Assembly: GCA_003614735.1 (NCBI GenBank)
Contig: KZ992452.1
Span: 1 to 56,073 of the forward strand
Length of the DNA stretch: 56,073 bases
Reading direction: 5' to 3'
From: Thamnocephalis sphaerospora
Lineage: Eukaryota > Zoopagomycota > Zoopagomycetes > Zoopagales > Sigmoideomycetaceae
Positions within the stretch are counted from its first letter, which is position 1, and every line of letters begins with the position of its first letter. Of this stretch, positions 21,402 through 31,918 are shown piece after piece. Both the position numbers and the translations under genes were made by a program. The notes beneath the pieces are model-generated. The model searched no databases. It was not told the origin of the DNA and saw only the letters and a list, made by a program, of their open reading frames with translations.

Positions 21402-21650
21402 TTAAACGAGCTGGTACGCGGCACCAGCGGCAATAGCGGAGCCAGCCAGGAAGGCGGTGAACTTGTCAGCGGCAACACCAGCAGCACCGTTCTTCTTCGG
21501 GGTCTCTGAGGGCTTGGTGGTCGAAGAGTCGGTTGTGGTGGTGGTGCCCGTCGTGCTAGCAGGGTTGGGCACGCTGGAAGACTTGTTATCACCCTGTGCA
21601 GTGGCAACGGCAGTCAGAGCCAGGACAACAAGAACAGTGAAGGCACGCAT
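21402..21650 (-). CDS. Short GPI-type surface protein, paralogue of the gene at 23603
   Basis: An 82-residue protein. The signal peptide MRAFTVLVVLALTAVATAQG is almost the same as that of the gene at 23603-23965, and so is the tail DKFTAFLAGSAIAAGAAYQL. Between them is only a short Ser/Thr/Asn/Pro stalk (SSSVPNPASTTGTTTTTDSS). It looks like the minimal form of the family: signal, short O-glycosylated spacer, GPI-type anchor. A TATA box lies about 145 bp upstream of the ATG. Confidence 0.75.
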   Translation of the reverse strand: MRAFTVLVVLALTAVATAQGDNKSSSVPNPASTTGTTTTTDSSTTKPSETPKKNGAAGVAADKFTAFLAGSAIAAGAAYQLV

Positions 21651-21794
21651 GATGATGATGATGATGGCTGCTTACGGATTGGGCCGAATGCAAAGGAAGC
21701 GTAAAGCTGAGTTGAGTGTGACCAAGTGCGCTGGATGTGCTGGAGAGCTGTGATGTGATGAGAAGCTGGCTAACAAATTCGAAAAGTTTTGCCA

Positions 21795-21804
21795 CTTTAT
21801 ATCC
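21795..21804 (-). promoter_or_regulatory. TATA box (GGATATAAAG) of the gene at 21402-21650
   Basis: On the minus strand the element reads GGATATAAAG, with its lower edge 145 bp upstream of the ATG at 21650. Confidence 0.6.
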
Positions 21805-23602
21805 TCAGGCTGGTCGAACAAGGCAGTGTGCTTTCTCCTACCAAGCATACATCTTCCTTCCGCTGTGATGGCGCAATACACGGGACAGCGTTGGCTGCAA
21901 CTACTACCATGTAACAAGCGTCTGAGCAAGCAAAGTGCTGGTTGGTTCCACATCACGTGTATTACTAATAATAAAAAATGGCATGTAATTACTGGTTAGC
22001 GGTTAGTTTCGGCCTATGTGCCTTGATTGCGCCGGTCGAGTGAGAGCACTTTTGATCCTCAAGCACGTTTGCACGGGACCAAGGGGGGATAACACGTGTA
22101 TAGCGTGTTTGTGGGCTGCTCAGATTGCAAGGGGTAGTAGTAGTACTGCTGCTGCTGCTGCTGCATCTTCAACGCCCCGCGTTAGGGGATTTCTTGGCAT
22201 TTCGTGTTCATGTGCTGGAGAGGCCTTGCATGTTCTTCACACCGTATGTTTCAGAAACTGTCGCTGCAGGTGAAAGCAGCGTGTCTGCGAGCGCTCCGCA
22301 GACGGCGAACGCCGATTCGTTGGTACACTGTGCACGGGTGGCGCCGGTACCTTGACCAGGCAGTGCTATCTGCAACATGGTGCAGCTCGGCACACTTGCC
22401 GCAGCTAGGATAGGCGAAGCATAGTGCAACATCATAAGCATCATTTGCCTTTTTGGCGACAATGTTGTAGCGTTGAGAAACGCCTATGCTTTGGCATGCA
22501 ATTAGCAAATCTCGCTGCACTGACAAGGAAATCCGACAGCTACAGAGAACCGTGCACATTGACGGCACGATCAAGGCAAGAACGTGAGGTAAAACGTGTC
22601 ATTTTACCATGTGCAACTTTATGCGGGCACGCACTCATTGTGGCTGTGCTAATTTAAGAGAAGCATCGTTACAGCAGAGAGCTGGTTCAACAACCAAAAG
22701 TGCCTTCTCCGAGACAGCAGCAAGTGCGGTGAGCCCTGCTGGCTCAAATGTCACCGCTGGCGCGACGCTCGTACATGTGCTTGCCACGCGTTTCCAATAG
22801 CAGTGGCGCTCTACGTCGCTGCGTGAGCCAGGTAATACCCGCGGGAGGCATGCTTTGCAAAAGCGCTCATTTGTGCGCTGCGGAGTCTTTGGGCAACACT
22901 GTTTGGCCGTCGGTGACTTGTTCTAGGCCATTGTACAAAGATGGGGAGCCCGTCTCTCTCCTATCGCCAAAACCACACCACACCACATACTCTGCGTACG
23001 ACTGTTCTGGGTGCAGTGTGCAGGACCAGGGCAGTGTAACGCTGAGGATGCTGGCTTACAGCGCAGGAATTCGGCGTCGTTGCACGGTTGCCGCATTGAA
23101 GTGTGCCTCTACTGGGTGAGTGTCGGTTGCACATAGAGGGAACTGCATCATCCCAATTCTGCTTGCATGGCACCCCAAAGGTCAAGCCTGAAACGGCAAT
23201 CATTCGCTGACGTGAACCAGCGACAGTCCGTTTTCGGCACACCAACAGTCTTTACTGCTGTGTCATTGACGCACGCCTTACGTGATTGGAGCGTGACGTG
23301 CTAGTTAGTGGCCGTCAACGTAGCCGACTGGGTAGCTGCTGGTAGTACGCTCGGGGTTCGTTTTTGCAGCATAGCCTATCACTATCTGCAGATCAGACTC
23401 GCCCATCGCTGACGATACTTGATCAGACACGCCATCCACTTGCAGCAGCATGGCACCGCACGGCCAACCCGGTGGCAAACGCTTGCTGGAATGTTCAGAT
23501 ACACTATACTGCAACTGCGAATAAACTGAGGCATGTCAGATAGTTGGTTCGAATATTTATTAGAGCACAGTATACTCCAATAGTTTGGTGTCTAGGATGC
23601 AT
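21805..23602. other. 1.8-kb gene-poor interval
   Basis: Many short overlapping frames occur on both strands without motifs. A (CTG)n microsatellite lies at 22145-22164. The only coding-like stretch is on the minus strand at 23305-23514 (contains LPPGWPCGAMLLQVDGVSD and ends SSYPVGYVDGH); it lacks an ATG in frame and would need an upstream exon. It may be a relic or an unrecognised small gene. I do not call it. Confidence 0.35.
22145..22164 (+). repeat. (CTG)n microsatellite
   Basis: About six CTG units lie in non-coding DNA next to a short GTA run (22136-22143). Confidence 0.85.
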
Positions 23603-23965
23603 TTAGAGCATCTGGTAGACGGCACCAGCAGCAACTGCGGAACCGGCCAGGAAGACGGTGAAGCGGTCCGCGGCACCAGCAGCACCCGAGGCAGTGCCGT
23701 TAGTCTTGGCGGTCTTGTTGTCGGCGGTGCCGGTGCTGTTGGCAGACGGGGTGCCAGAGGCGCCGGCCGACGGGGAGCCAGAGGCAGAGCCAGAGGCGGA
23801 ACCAGAGGCAGAGCCAGAGCCAGCAGCAGGCGGGGTCGCGCCAGCAGCAGGCGGGGTCGTACCAGCGGCAGGTGGGGTCGTGCCAGAGGCAGCCGGGGCG
23901 GACGGGGCCTGGGCAGCAACGACGGCAGCAAGAGCCAGGATGACGACGGCGGTGAAGGCACGCAT
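23603..23965 (-). CDS. Pro/Ala/Gly-rich GPI-type surface protein (120 aa)
   Basis: The signal peptide MRAFTAVVILALAAVVAAQ and the tail DRFTVFLAGSAVAAGAVYQM match the gene at 21402, so the two are paralogues. The stalk differs: three copies of a GxTPPAA unit (TTPPAAGTTPPAAGATPPAA) followed by SGSASGSASGSASGSPS. The longer stalk therefore seems to have grown by in-frame repeat expansion between two conserved ends. A TATA box lies 135 bp upstream of the ATG. The protein is probably a GPI-anchored wall protein carrying O-glycans. Confidence 0.78.
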   Translation of the reverse strand: MRAFTAVVILALAAVVAAQAPSAPAASGTTPPAAGTTPPAAGATPPAAGSGSASGSASGSASGSPSAGASGTPSANSTGTADNKTAKTNGTASGAAGAADRFTVFLAGSAVAAGAVYQML

Positions 23966-24099
23966 GTTTACTATAGCGGTGGGTAGTAGTTAATAGTGAA
24001 TAAGGACGGCGTACGTCGGCGTAGGTGAGTTAGTGGTGTTGCTGCGAGGTCGAGGCGTTGGGTGAGGAATCTGCAACCGACATTGCAATCTCCTGGCCA

Positions 24100-24106
24100 T
24101 TTTATA
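24100..24106 (-). promoter_or_regulatory. TATA box (TATAAAA) of the gene at 23603-23965
   Basis: The minus strand reads TATAAAA about 135 bp upstream of the ATG at 23965. Confidence 0.65.
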
Positions 24107-25285
24107 CTTGGGTGTGCCGGTCGGCGCAGGCCTGCCTCCAATCAACGGCAAAAGGCCACATGTGTCGTGCGCAGAGCACGCATCATGTCGATGTCGCCGG
24201 TCGGGCCCCGGAAACGTATCACGAGCAGTCACCAATTCGATTGGACCGGAGACTGCCTGCGGGGGTACATGGCTGCATTTGGAGATCTCGCTGTCGCTCA
24301 CAGAAGGATAGGCCGGCCGAACCAATGGCGTTTGCGCAGCGTGGGCGACGCGGATGACGAGGCCACCCGCTGTGCAGCCAACAGGCGGCACGGCCGGCCG
24401 ATAGAGCTCCATCGCCATTCATGCTACCAAGCACGGCATACACCCTTATGTTCGGTTGTTGCGCATTGTACGTGTGCACAGCCGCAGTCTGCTGACCGAC
24501 CGCTGCCGCACTGGCAGACACACACATGTCCGCGCCAAAACGTGGTGCCCACGAGCAACTTGACAGATCAATAGTGGTGCTAAAAGTAGCAGCAGAGGAC
24601 GGCCATAGGGTCAACTGCCGCATACAACAGCTGCTCGGCGATAGGCGCGGCACACGGCCTACATGGTTCCACTTGATATCGTCGTATGAAGGCGGCCTCT
24701 TTCTGACCGCAAAGGCGACTAGTAGGCTCATTCGCTGACACCTGATCGCCAAATACGGACAGTCGAGCCCCTACGTGAGCCATTTCTCCAACAGTGTCTC
24801 GTGCACACACACGCAACACACCAGTAGAGTGCACGTTCTGCAGACGGCCATGTGCATGGATCTGTGGCATAACAGCCAGTTGAGCAGCCACGGTCATAGG
24901 TAGACGACAGACACTGGCTTCACGCTTGGGTAGCACACAACCACTGCAGGCTGCTGTGAACACGCCAGCCGCGTCGGTAATTGGAGCAAATATCAAAGCT
25001 GTCTTCCATTTCCTGAGCGGTTCGCCTTAGTTCTTGGCATTTTCCATAGGGATCTTCATGATGCCATCGTAACCACCGTATGCCCATTGCTAAATGCGAT
25101 GTCTGCCTTCAGCCATGAAACCAGATTGCCACCTACTCGGTCGCACGCTCACGCGCCCTGCATGCAGCAACACCATTATTTTGCCGGCAGCAGGCCAAGT
25201 TGCCACGGTAAAACGCAATTGTATTTGCTTTATAGGTGATTATAAGCCACATAATGGGCCACACGTCTGAACGAGCTTTGCACGT
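24107..25285. other. 1.2-kb gene-poor interval
   Basis: Several overlapping frames on both strands (up to about 177 codons on the minus strand at 24219-24752) lack any motif, signal peptide or codon consistency. I see no supported gene. Confidence 0.35.
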
Positions 25286-25413
25286 CTAAAGATAGCGCTG
25301 TGCAATGCCGGCTGCAGCCACCCAGCTGGCCCCTAGTAGGGTGACAGCACAGGCGCTGGTCAGTGAATTAGCAGCGCTAGATTCATCTTTGCTGGGAGAA
25401 GTAGTGGGCAGGG

Positions 25414-25444
<31 letters not shown>

Positions 25445-25741
25445 ATTGCTGCTGCCGCTGCCACCTGACGGGCCTCTTGCTGGCGGCGTGGTGCCTGTCG
25501 CTGGCTGTTCGCCATCCGTTGGCGTGGTGCCGGCGACTGGCGGAGTGGCGCCTGCCGGTGGTGTAACGCCCGCCGGTGGCGTAGCACCGGCTGACGGGGC
25601 GGCATTTGGCAGCGACGTAGCACCTGGCAGGCTCGACGACGTGGCACTACCGGTGGCCGGAGTGGTGTCTCTTAATTGAGCTGACACGCCGGCAACTGCA
25701 ATCAAAGCAAGGCACAGGCTAGTCTTGATGGAGAACCGCAT
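25286..25741 (-). CDS. Pro/Ser-rich GPI-type surface protein with poly-Ser tract (151 aa)
   Basis: The signal peptide is MRFSIKTSLCLALIAVAGVS with cleavage before AQLRDT. Residues 45-90 hold repeats of a GxTPPAG type (ATPPAGVTPPAGATPPVAG), like the stalk of the gene at 23603. A run of about ten serines (codon AGC) follows, from a (CTG)n tract on the plus strand at 25416-25441. The C-terminus (SLTSACAVTLLGASWVAAAG) is a GPI-type hydrophobic tail. A TATA box lies about 130 bp upstream. The trinucleotide run could make stalk length vary between strains. Confidence 0.75.
25416..25441 (-). repeat. Trinucleotide run encoding poly-Ser
   Basis: About eight uninterrupted CTG units on the plus strand (AGC on the coding strand), followed by imperfect units, lie inside the surface-protein gene. 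Confidence 0.9.
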
Positions 25742-25870
25742 GGTGGCAACGATAGTGTACTGTGATGGTGAAACAATGGATAGAAGGGCTGTTTCGGCGA
25801 GTGTGGCGACTGAAGTTGATTACTTGGGAGTGCTGGTGAGCAAGTAGGTCGGCGTCTTTTCCAAGCGCAG

Positions 25871-25880
25871 CTTATAAACC
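25871..25880 (-). promoter_or_regulatory. TATA box (GGTTTATAAG) of the gene at 25286-25741
   Basis: The minus strand reads GGTTTATAAG about 130 bp upstream of the ATG at 25741. Confidence 0.6.
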
Positions 25881-27057
25881 CAGGTAGCGAACCGCCGCGG
25901 ATACCTGACCATATTGGCAGAGCGCCGCCGCATAGCAGCAGACGACTTGCTGTCGACCACAGTAGTGTGGGTACTAAAACATGATACGCAAATAGAAGCA
26001 CTCTGGAACCCGCCGCTACATCATCCTTGCCAATACTGGTAGCACCGGTGACGTTTAGACGCGTTGTGTGTACTCTCTCGACAATGTAGGAAGGCTGTAG
26101 CAGCGCTCCGCTGATGTATGTCAGTATGCAGCAGACTGATAACGGTCTGGGCACTCTGCCGGGCAGGTCGCAATGGTACAAGGCACGCATCGGGCATTGA
26201 CAGGTAAGCGATGCTGCCGGGTGGATCGGGGAATTAGGTGACTGCAGAAGCCGCACAGAGCCACACATTTGGCACGCGATGCCCGGGGCACCAAGATGCC
26301 AACGCGGGCTCCCTCCGAGTGCCTTCTGTATCGTTTTTGTGACCTGTAACGGGTATGACGCAGACAAGCTGCAGACAATATATTCACGGGGCAGGCGCCT
26401 GTTCCCGCCGTCCATCCTAGCCATCAAAAGGGCTGTGGGGCCTGCTTTCGTAGCACAGCGCGAGACCTTTGATGCAGCGCGTGAGCAGTGCCCCAGCCCT
26501 AGTGCTGGCATCAACGGTCACCGTCCATCCACCTTTGCCCAAAGATAATGACGCTTGCGTGCAGATACAACACCTGGCCTCAAGCAGGTGAGCCGGCAGA
26601 GGGCTTCCTTCGCGACACGCGTAAGGTTGCGTGTCGTCAGACCATCCATTGGACGCATCAAGCCAGCGCAGGTGCCATCCCCGATCCAGCACCCACTCTC
26701 TGCTATTGGGCTGCAGATGGCTTTGGCGGCACTCTGCACGACGCAAGCATGTGGCGCCAGCTGCGGCGGTGATACGTGCTCCGCCCATGCATGTACCAAT
26801 TGGCTCGTGTGCGGTGATGTCAATGTGGCAACGCATATCTGGATGCACGCTCAACGTGCTCCGTACCGCGTTTCCTGTCGGCCGCAGAGATGGCTGGGAT
26901 ATGCAAGCACACACATGGCCCGTATAAATGCAAGCATGGGCTACACAGCACAGGATAGACGTATGCACGCGTCACTGCACGGCTGTTACATTGCTCGTTC
27001 GTACATTTGCGTGCGGTAGAATGCCCGCGTAGCACGCTGACGTGGACCGCCCGTCCG
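25881..27057. other. 1.2-kb interval without supported gene
   Basis: Long minus-strand frames (25702-26514 and 26417-26968) cross this region, but their translations are random-looking, run over the TATA box and overlap the 5' end of the neighbouring surface-protein gene. I see no domain and make no gene call. Confidence 0.4.
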
Positions 27058-28956
27058 TCATGACAGGGATGCGCCCAAGCGGGCCGCCTTGAAGCGCGAC
27101 ACGCGCTTGGGCGGCGCGGCTGGTCCTTCGCTTGCATTATTAGTCGTCGGTGCGGCGCTGGATAGCTGATGGAAGGTAGTGCGCACGGTTAGACGATTAG
27201 CACGCGCCGGCATGTTTGTCAACATTCCTTGAACGCGCGCTGCATTCCAAGGCCAACAGGCCTTCTCCGCCTAAAGACGCGCATCCGCAATAGCTACTCT
27301 TTTAGCCATTAGTTTACCTGAACGGGTGCAACTACATCTCGTGGCGGCTCGGCGGAACTGTCATGCTGGTCGGCTTCGTCCGGATAATCCAACTCATCGG
27401 CAAGCGGCGGCTGAGCAGCGGCAATCATTTGATTTCGACGCCGGTGATACTCCATCTCAACCTGTGCAAAAAACATTGGCATGTAAGCTGCCCTGCTGTG
27501 TGCATATCCAGCTAAACGGTCCAAACACTGCAAGCATAGTGCGTGCTTACCTCACGTAAATGCATCGAGTCTTCCACATCTTCCGCATTCACCGGCACCG
27601 CTGGTCGCTCCTTTACCTCCCCGGCAAGAACGGTGGTGGACAACGCGCTCAGAGATGAGCGACCAGCCCTATCGTCCTGTTTCTGTGAGGGCTTAGACGC
27701 CCGTGTGTCATTTCTAAATGCATCGTAGCCATCTGCCGTCGGCAAGATAAGGGGCGCACGTAGTGGTGTTGGCGGTCGATGCTCGGGGGATACGGTTCCA
27801 GGCGCAAAGTGCACGCGCTTCTTGGCAATGGTGATTGCCTGCTCTCTCGCCGCTGCAGACGTGCGCAGTGCCCCAGCGGTCGCATCTTCGTCTATAGCAC
27901 CCTTTTCATGGTCGCTATCGTCACCGTCGGATAAGACGATAATATTTGGTGTTGGTTTGTCTCTTGGGTCAAAACGAGGTACCAGGTAATCTTTGTCCTC
28001 GTCTTTGGCGCCACTGTCCGTCGTTTCTATTCCCTCCTCACTTTCCTCCTCATCTTCGTCGTCGTCGTCGTCGCTTGCTTCCAGCTCAAGCTGGCGAAGA
28101 TACTGGAAAAAGCGTTCGTCTTCCTCGCGTTCTTGTGCCGTTTTTTCCACTGGCTGTACCTTATTTATCCGCGCTACAAAGCAAGAGGCTTTTAGAGGCG
28201 GCACCGATTTCTGGCAGCATCCGCTAATCAACCTACTCGTCTCCGAGACGGTGCGCGTTTTATCATCGTCATCATCTTCAGAGTGGTACTCTTCGCGGAT
28301 TTCCACGACGTCCTGGCCATCCTCATCGACCTGCAATGCATTTGCCGCCCAATGTCAGTCTAGCTGCCGTCACTTTAAGCATGTTGCGCAAGCGTTTGCT
28401 TACCGGTAAACCGATGAGATCGCCCAGTCCTCCAGCCAGCTTAGCACGTGTCTTTACGTCCTTGAGCCGCTGCTCAGCCGCGGTAATGCTGTCTCGCACC
28501 GCTGCCCTGTGCGTTAGTATAAGGCGCAACATCATCGCCAACAAGCAGACGCTTGCACTCACTCTCCAGTCGTCGATCAATAACCTCCACGGTTTGTGCT
28601 GCCGACCGCTCCACAAACCAGTTTTCGCCTAGTAGCACCAGCAGCTCATTGGTTTTGACAATCTTTCCTGGAAAGAACGCCATCGGGCCGACAGGCACCT
28701 ACGCCAGACCACCTTACTGCGTGAGCGACTTGCAGCAGGCAAGCGCCTACAACGGACTTCATACCATGACCGGATACGATGTCTCCTCCGGAAGACGCTG
28801 TACCCCGTCCCGAAGCTGAGTATACTCGTCTTCGTAGCCACGCCACCTTTCCAGCGACGCTTGAGCCTCTGTGAGCGATTGACGCAATTTCTCCTGGTAA
28901 AACGCCAGGTTGGCCGGATCTACCCGATTACTCCGGCGATTGCTACGACCGTCCAT
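27058..28956 (-). CDS. BUD27: Unconventional prefoldin RPB5 interactor (URI/Bud27)
   Basis: Six exons (28765-28956, 28563-28698, 28404-28501, 27551-28330, 27318-27461, 27058-27270) give 520 residues with consistent phases. The N-terminal prefoldin domain has two coiled helices around VPVGPMAFFPGKIVKTNELL and LGENWFVERSAAQTVEVIDR, the URI hallmark. The central part is strongly acidic (EASDDDDDEDEEESEEG). The last exon ends PKRVSRFKAARLGASLS, the conserved C-terminal URI box (human URI ends with a near-identical KRVSKFKAARL), which confirms the hand-built final exon. URI/Bud27 binds RNA polymerase subunit Rpb5 and helps assemble polymerases in the cytoplasm. An apparent in-frame stop right after exon 5 is intronic (47-nt intron, 27271-27317). 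Confidence 0.92.
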
Positions 28957-29244
28957 TTCAAAAGCCAGCTCACGGTGCAGAAAGACAACGGCAGGCTAGG
29001 CAGATGCGCCGGCGGTGGATTCACCTACAGGAGCGTGGGCGAGTGGGTCGGCGCAACAACAGTCTGGTGAAAAGAGCCGATTCAGCCCAGAACAGACTGA
29101 CAGTTGCGATCACATTTACCAATCTCACGCTGATGACTATCTCATCTGCTTTACACAGCGCTATATGTACACATATCTGCTGCTCAGACATCGTGCAGGC
29201 AACCGCTGAATAGGCAACTCTTTACTCGCCTTGTTCCTCGCAAC
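28957..29244. promoter_or_regulatory. Divergent promoter region between URI and the PLP enzyme
   Basis: These 288 bp lie between two divergent starts. No TATA box is seen. Confidence 0.4.
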
Positions 29245-30959
29245 ATGAGCTTACAATCAGATACTGCTGCCACAGCCGTCCCGACTGCCGCTGTTGTGCT
29301 GGAAGCCAGCTCACCCGGCACTCTGTCCCGCAGGGCCACCACGCTCCTGCGTGATGGCCCACCAAATAGCATGCGCCGTGATGGCGCACACATTCGGGCA
29401 AACGCGTACGATCCCGTGAAGAACCCAAACGGCATCGTGATGTTTGGTACCGCGGTAAACACCCTTATGAGCCAAGAGATACTGCAAAAGGTAGGTTGGG
29501 AGGTGCCCTAGGCCTGCGCTAAACTAACAATGTGGCCATGCAGCTGAAAGCCTCGCTTCAGTGCGGACCTGAGGTAAGCAGCAGTGTAGGCTATGGCGTG
29601 TCAGACGCGAGCGACTCACGCCCATACGCACACGCACAGGATCTTTTTTATGGCCCAGCCACGGGCCGTCCGCGGATCCAGCAAGCTGTCTCCAAGCTGG
29701 TCAACCGCTACTTTCATCCCTGCATACCGGTTGAGCCGGCGCATATCATGCTGCTCAACGGTGCCGGCTCGGCCATAACGTCGTTTGCCTGGGCCTTTTG
29801 CGATGAAGGGGAAGCTCTGCTTGTTCCAGGACCTGATTATGGTGCGTTTACCCGTCTATTGCGTCATTCGGGTTGCTCATTCTTGCTTGTGCCACAGGCG
29901 GATTTGCCCTTGATGTGGCGCTACATTCTCGCGTTAAGGTCGTCAGCGTGCCAGTGCCGACGGTGGAACTGCAGAGCATCAGCCAGATCCGCCACTTTGA
30001 GTCGACATTGCAGACGGCGATCCGACAAGGCGTGCGTGTCAAGGGCATGCTTTTGTCTAATCCACGCAACCCGCTTGGCTGGCAAGTATAGCTTCCCGCA
30101 TGGATTGTAATACAGCCGCACGCTAACGCGAATCGATAGCGCATATCCGCAGGATGTCCTTTGCGCATTGTTGCAGTTTGCCGGCCGGTACGGGCTGCAT
30201 GTACTTATGGACGAGGTGTACGCTCTTTCGAGTCACGAGCCGCCCTGCGATACCGTCAACAGCCCAACCTTCGTATCGGTACTTGCAATTCCAGATTTAG
30301 CGCAATACATCAACCCGGCGCTGGTCCATGTAGCCTACGGAATGAGCAAGGACTTTGGCATGAATGGCGTTCGCATTGGCTATTTGATTTCGCCTTTCAA
30401 CGCAGAGTTCCGCAATGTAATCCAAGAAATTGGGTATGTAATGAACGTCAATCTAATACTGAGCAGCTGTTCGCCCATACTGATACGGATGCTCTCTAGA
30501 CTGACGTCGATAGTGTCTAGTGTAGCCGAGAGTGCTATAACGACTATGCTGGAGGATGAGACCTGGGTAGACAACTATGTGCGCGAGAACCGACGCAGGC
30601 TGGGTGAAGCTGCACAGTATACGTATACGCGTCTGCGCGATGCGGGAATTACGTGCTTTCCCGCCAAGTATGGCTGCTACTTTTGGATAGATCTGAGCAT
30701 GTATTTGCGTCCGCCCAGCAATAGCGCAGCGGAAGAAGCGTCGGCCAAGCAGCTGCCAGCTACCGAGCAAGAACTATACGATCGCCTTCTTGCTGCTGGC
30801 ATATTTTTACTGCGCGGTGCCAACTTTTACGCTGCAGAGCCTGGCTGGTTCCGTTTGACATTTTCGACTCAGAGGGAAGTTCTTGCCATTGGCTTGGACC
30901 GTCTGGCTGCTGCAGTGAAACAGCTGCGCGAAGCAGACAACGGCCATACCGGAGTGTGA
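29245..30959 (+). CDS. ACC-synthase-like PLP-dependent aminotransferase (class I/II)
   Basis: Exons 29245-29490, 29544-29573, 29640-29841, 29898-30085 and 30153-30959 give 490 residues. Fold-type I PLP landmarks are in order: YGPATGRPRIQQAVSKLVNR with the FHP that follows it, VPGPDYGGF (as in the YxGF of ACC synthases), LLSNPRNPLG (the NPxNPLG motif), LMDEVYALSS (Asp and Tyr contacting PLP) and GMSKDFGMNGVRIGY (Schiff-base Lys in SKDFG; Arg for the substrate carboxylate). These match 1-aminocyclopropane-1-carboxylate synthase-like proteins of fungi and animals. Many such proteins are not proven ACC synthases and may be alanine-type aminotransferases, so the substrate is open. The second intron (66 nt) is stop-free and a multiple of three. 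Confidence 0.88.
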
Positions 30960-31777
30960 GCAAATGCCTGCACTTTTGTGTGTACGTGTGTGCACGCGCG
31001 TGTGTACGGAAGAACCGATTGCCATATGTATCTCTGTAAGCAATGTCCTTTGGTGTGGCTGCTGAGAGTGCTGGTCGGCCCACGCCATCAAGTACGCTTC
31101 GCCAGACACCGAAGCGCACGCATGCATCATCAAGTGGCTGCGGCGCCGGCAGGGTTTGCGGACTGCCTGTGTGACCATCTATTTCGAGTGACCATGCGTG
31201 GGTGCGGCCAACGCCGCCAAGAGGCTAGAGAAATATGTAGCTACATGCAGGAGACAACATCCCAGTACATTTCCTAGAAAGGCGGAAAATAGATGGCTGG
31301 TCAGTTGAGTAATGCTATAGCCTTGCGCGCAAGGTGCTACAGGCATTATCCAACAATGCGCGCCAGTGATACAAACTGTCTAACGGACAGTCTGCTTGCG
31401 CTGGTAGCGCAGACGAGGTTTGCATGAACCATCTTTGCGTCAGCAGTCAGCCACGCATCTTGGTAGCCTAGCCGCGTTAGAATGTGCACAAGCTGGCCTC
31501 ATGTTACAGGTTCACACAGGGCGTCACAGTGATGGATGTTGCGCTAGCAGGCATGGCTGCGCCGATCAACTCGCAGACAGTGCAAAACTGGCGGGGCCCG
31601 CAACTCAACCGCCAGCGTGTGTTTACGACCAAGCATCTGCGCGGGATAGTGCGAGCGCCAGTCATCCGGCCACGCTTCACTCGCCTCTGGCCACGTTTAG
31701 CCGGTTGCGACAAGGCGCTGGATTTGGCGTTGCATCTGGCGCGTAGCGCCCCATTTCTTGGCAGGACGAGCGCCCAC
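30960..31777. other. Intergenic, no gene supported
   Basis: This stretch of over 800 bp lies downstream of the PLP enzyme. Overlapping frames on both strands (for example 31484-31816 plus, 31504-31935 minus) run through the TATA box of the next gene and lack motifs. Confidence 0.4.
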
Positions 31778-31785
31778 ATATATAG
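31778..31785 (+). promoter_or_regulatory. TATA box (ATATATAG) of the C2-domain gene
   Basis: ATATATAG lies about 134 bp upstream of the ATG at 31919, the same arrangement as in the surface-protein genes. Confidence 0.6.
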
Positions 31786-31918
31786 CCCTCTTCTGTGCAC
31801 GCAGTTTGGTGCCTGAGCAACCTCTTTTGCCTTCCTGCACCAACACAGCATTCCACTCCGTTTGCGTACTCCCACATTCGTTCGTACACGCAGCATACCC
31901 TTGTGTGCACATACCACC

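Noticed and set aside
23305-23514. 69-codon minus-strand coding-like stretch
   Set aside because: It has no in-frame ATG and no clear upstream exon; too little to call a gene.
25702-26514. 270-codon minus-strand open frame
   Set aside because: It overlaps the first codons of the surface-protein gene in another frame, reads through its TATA box and has random-looking composition with no domain.
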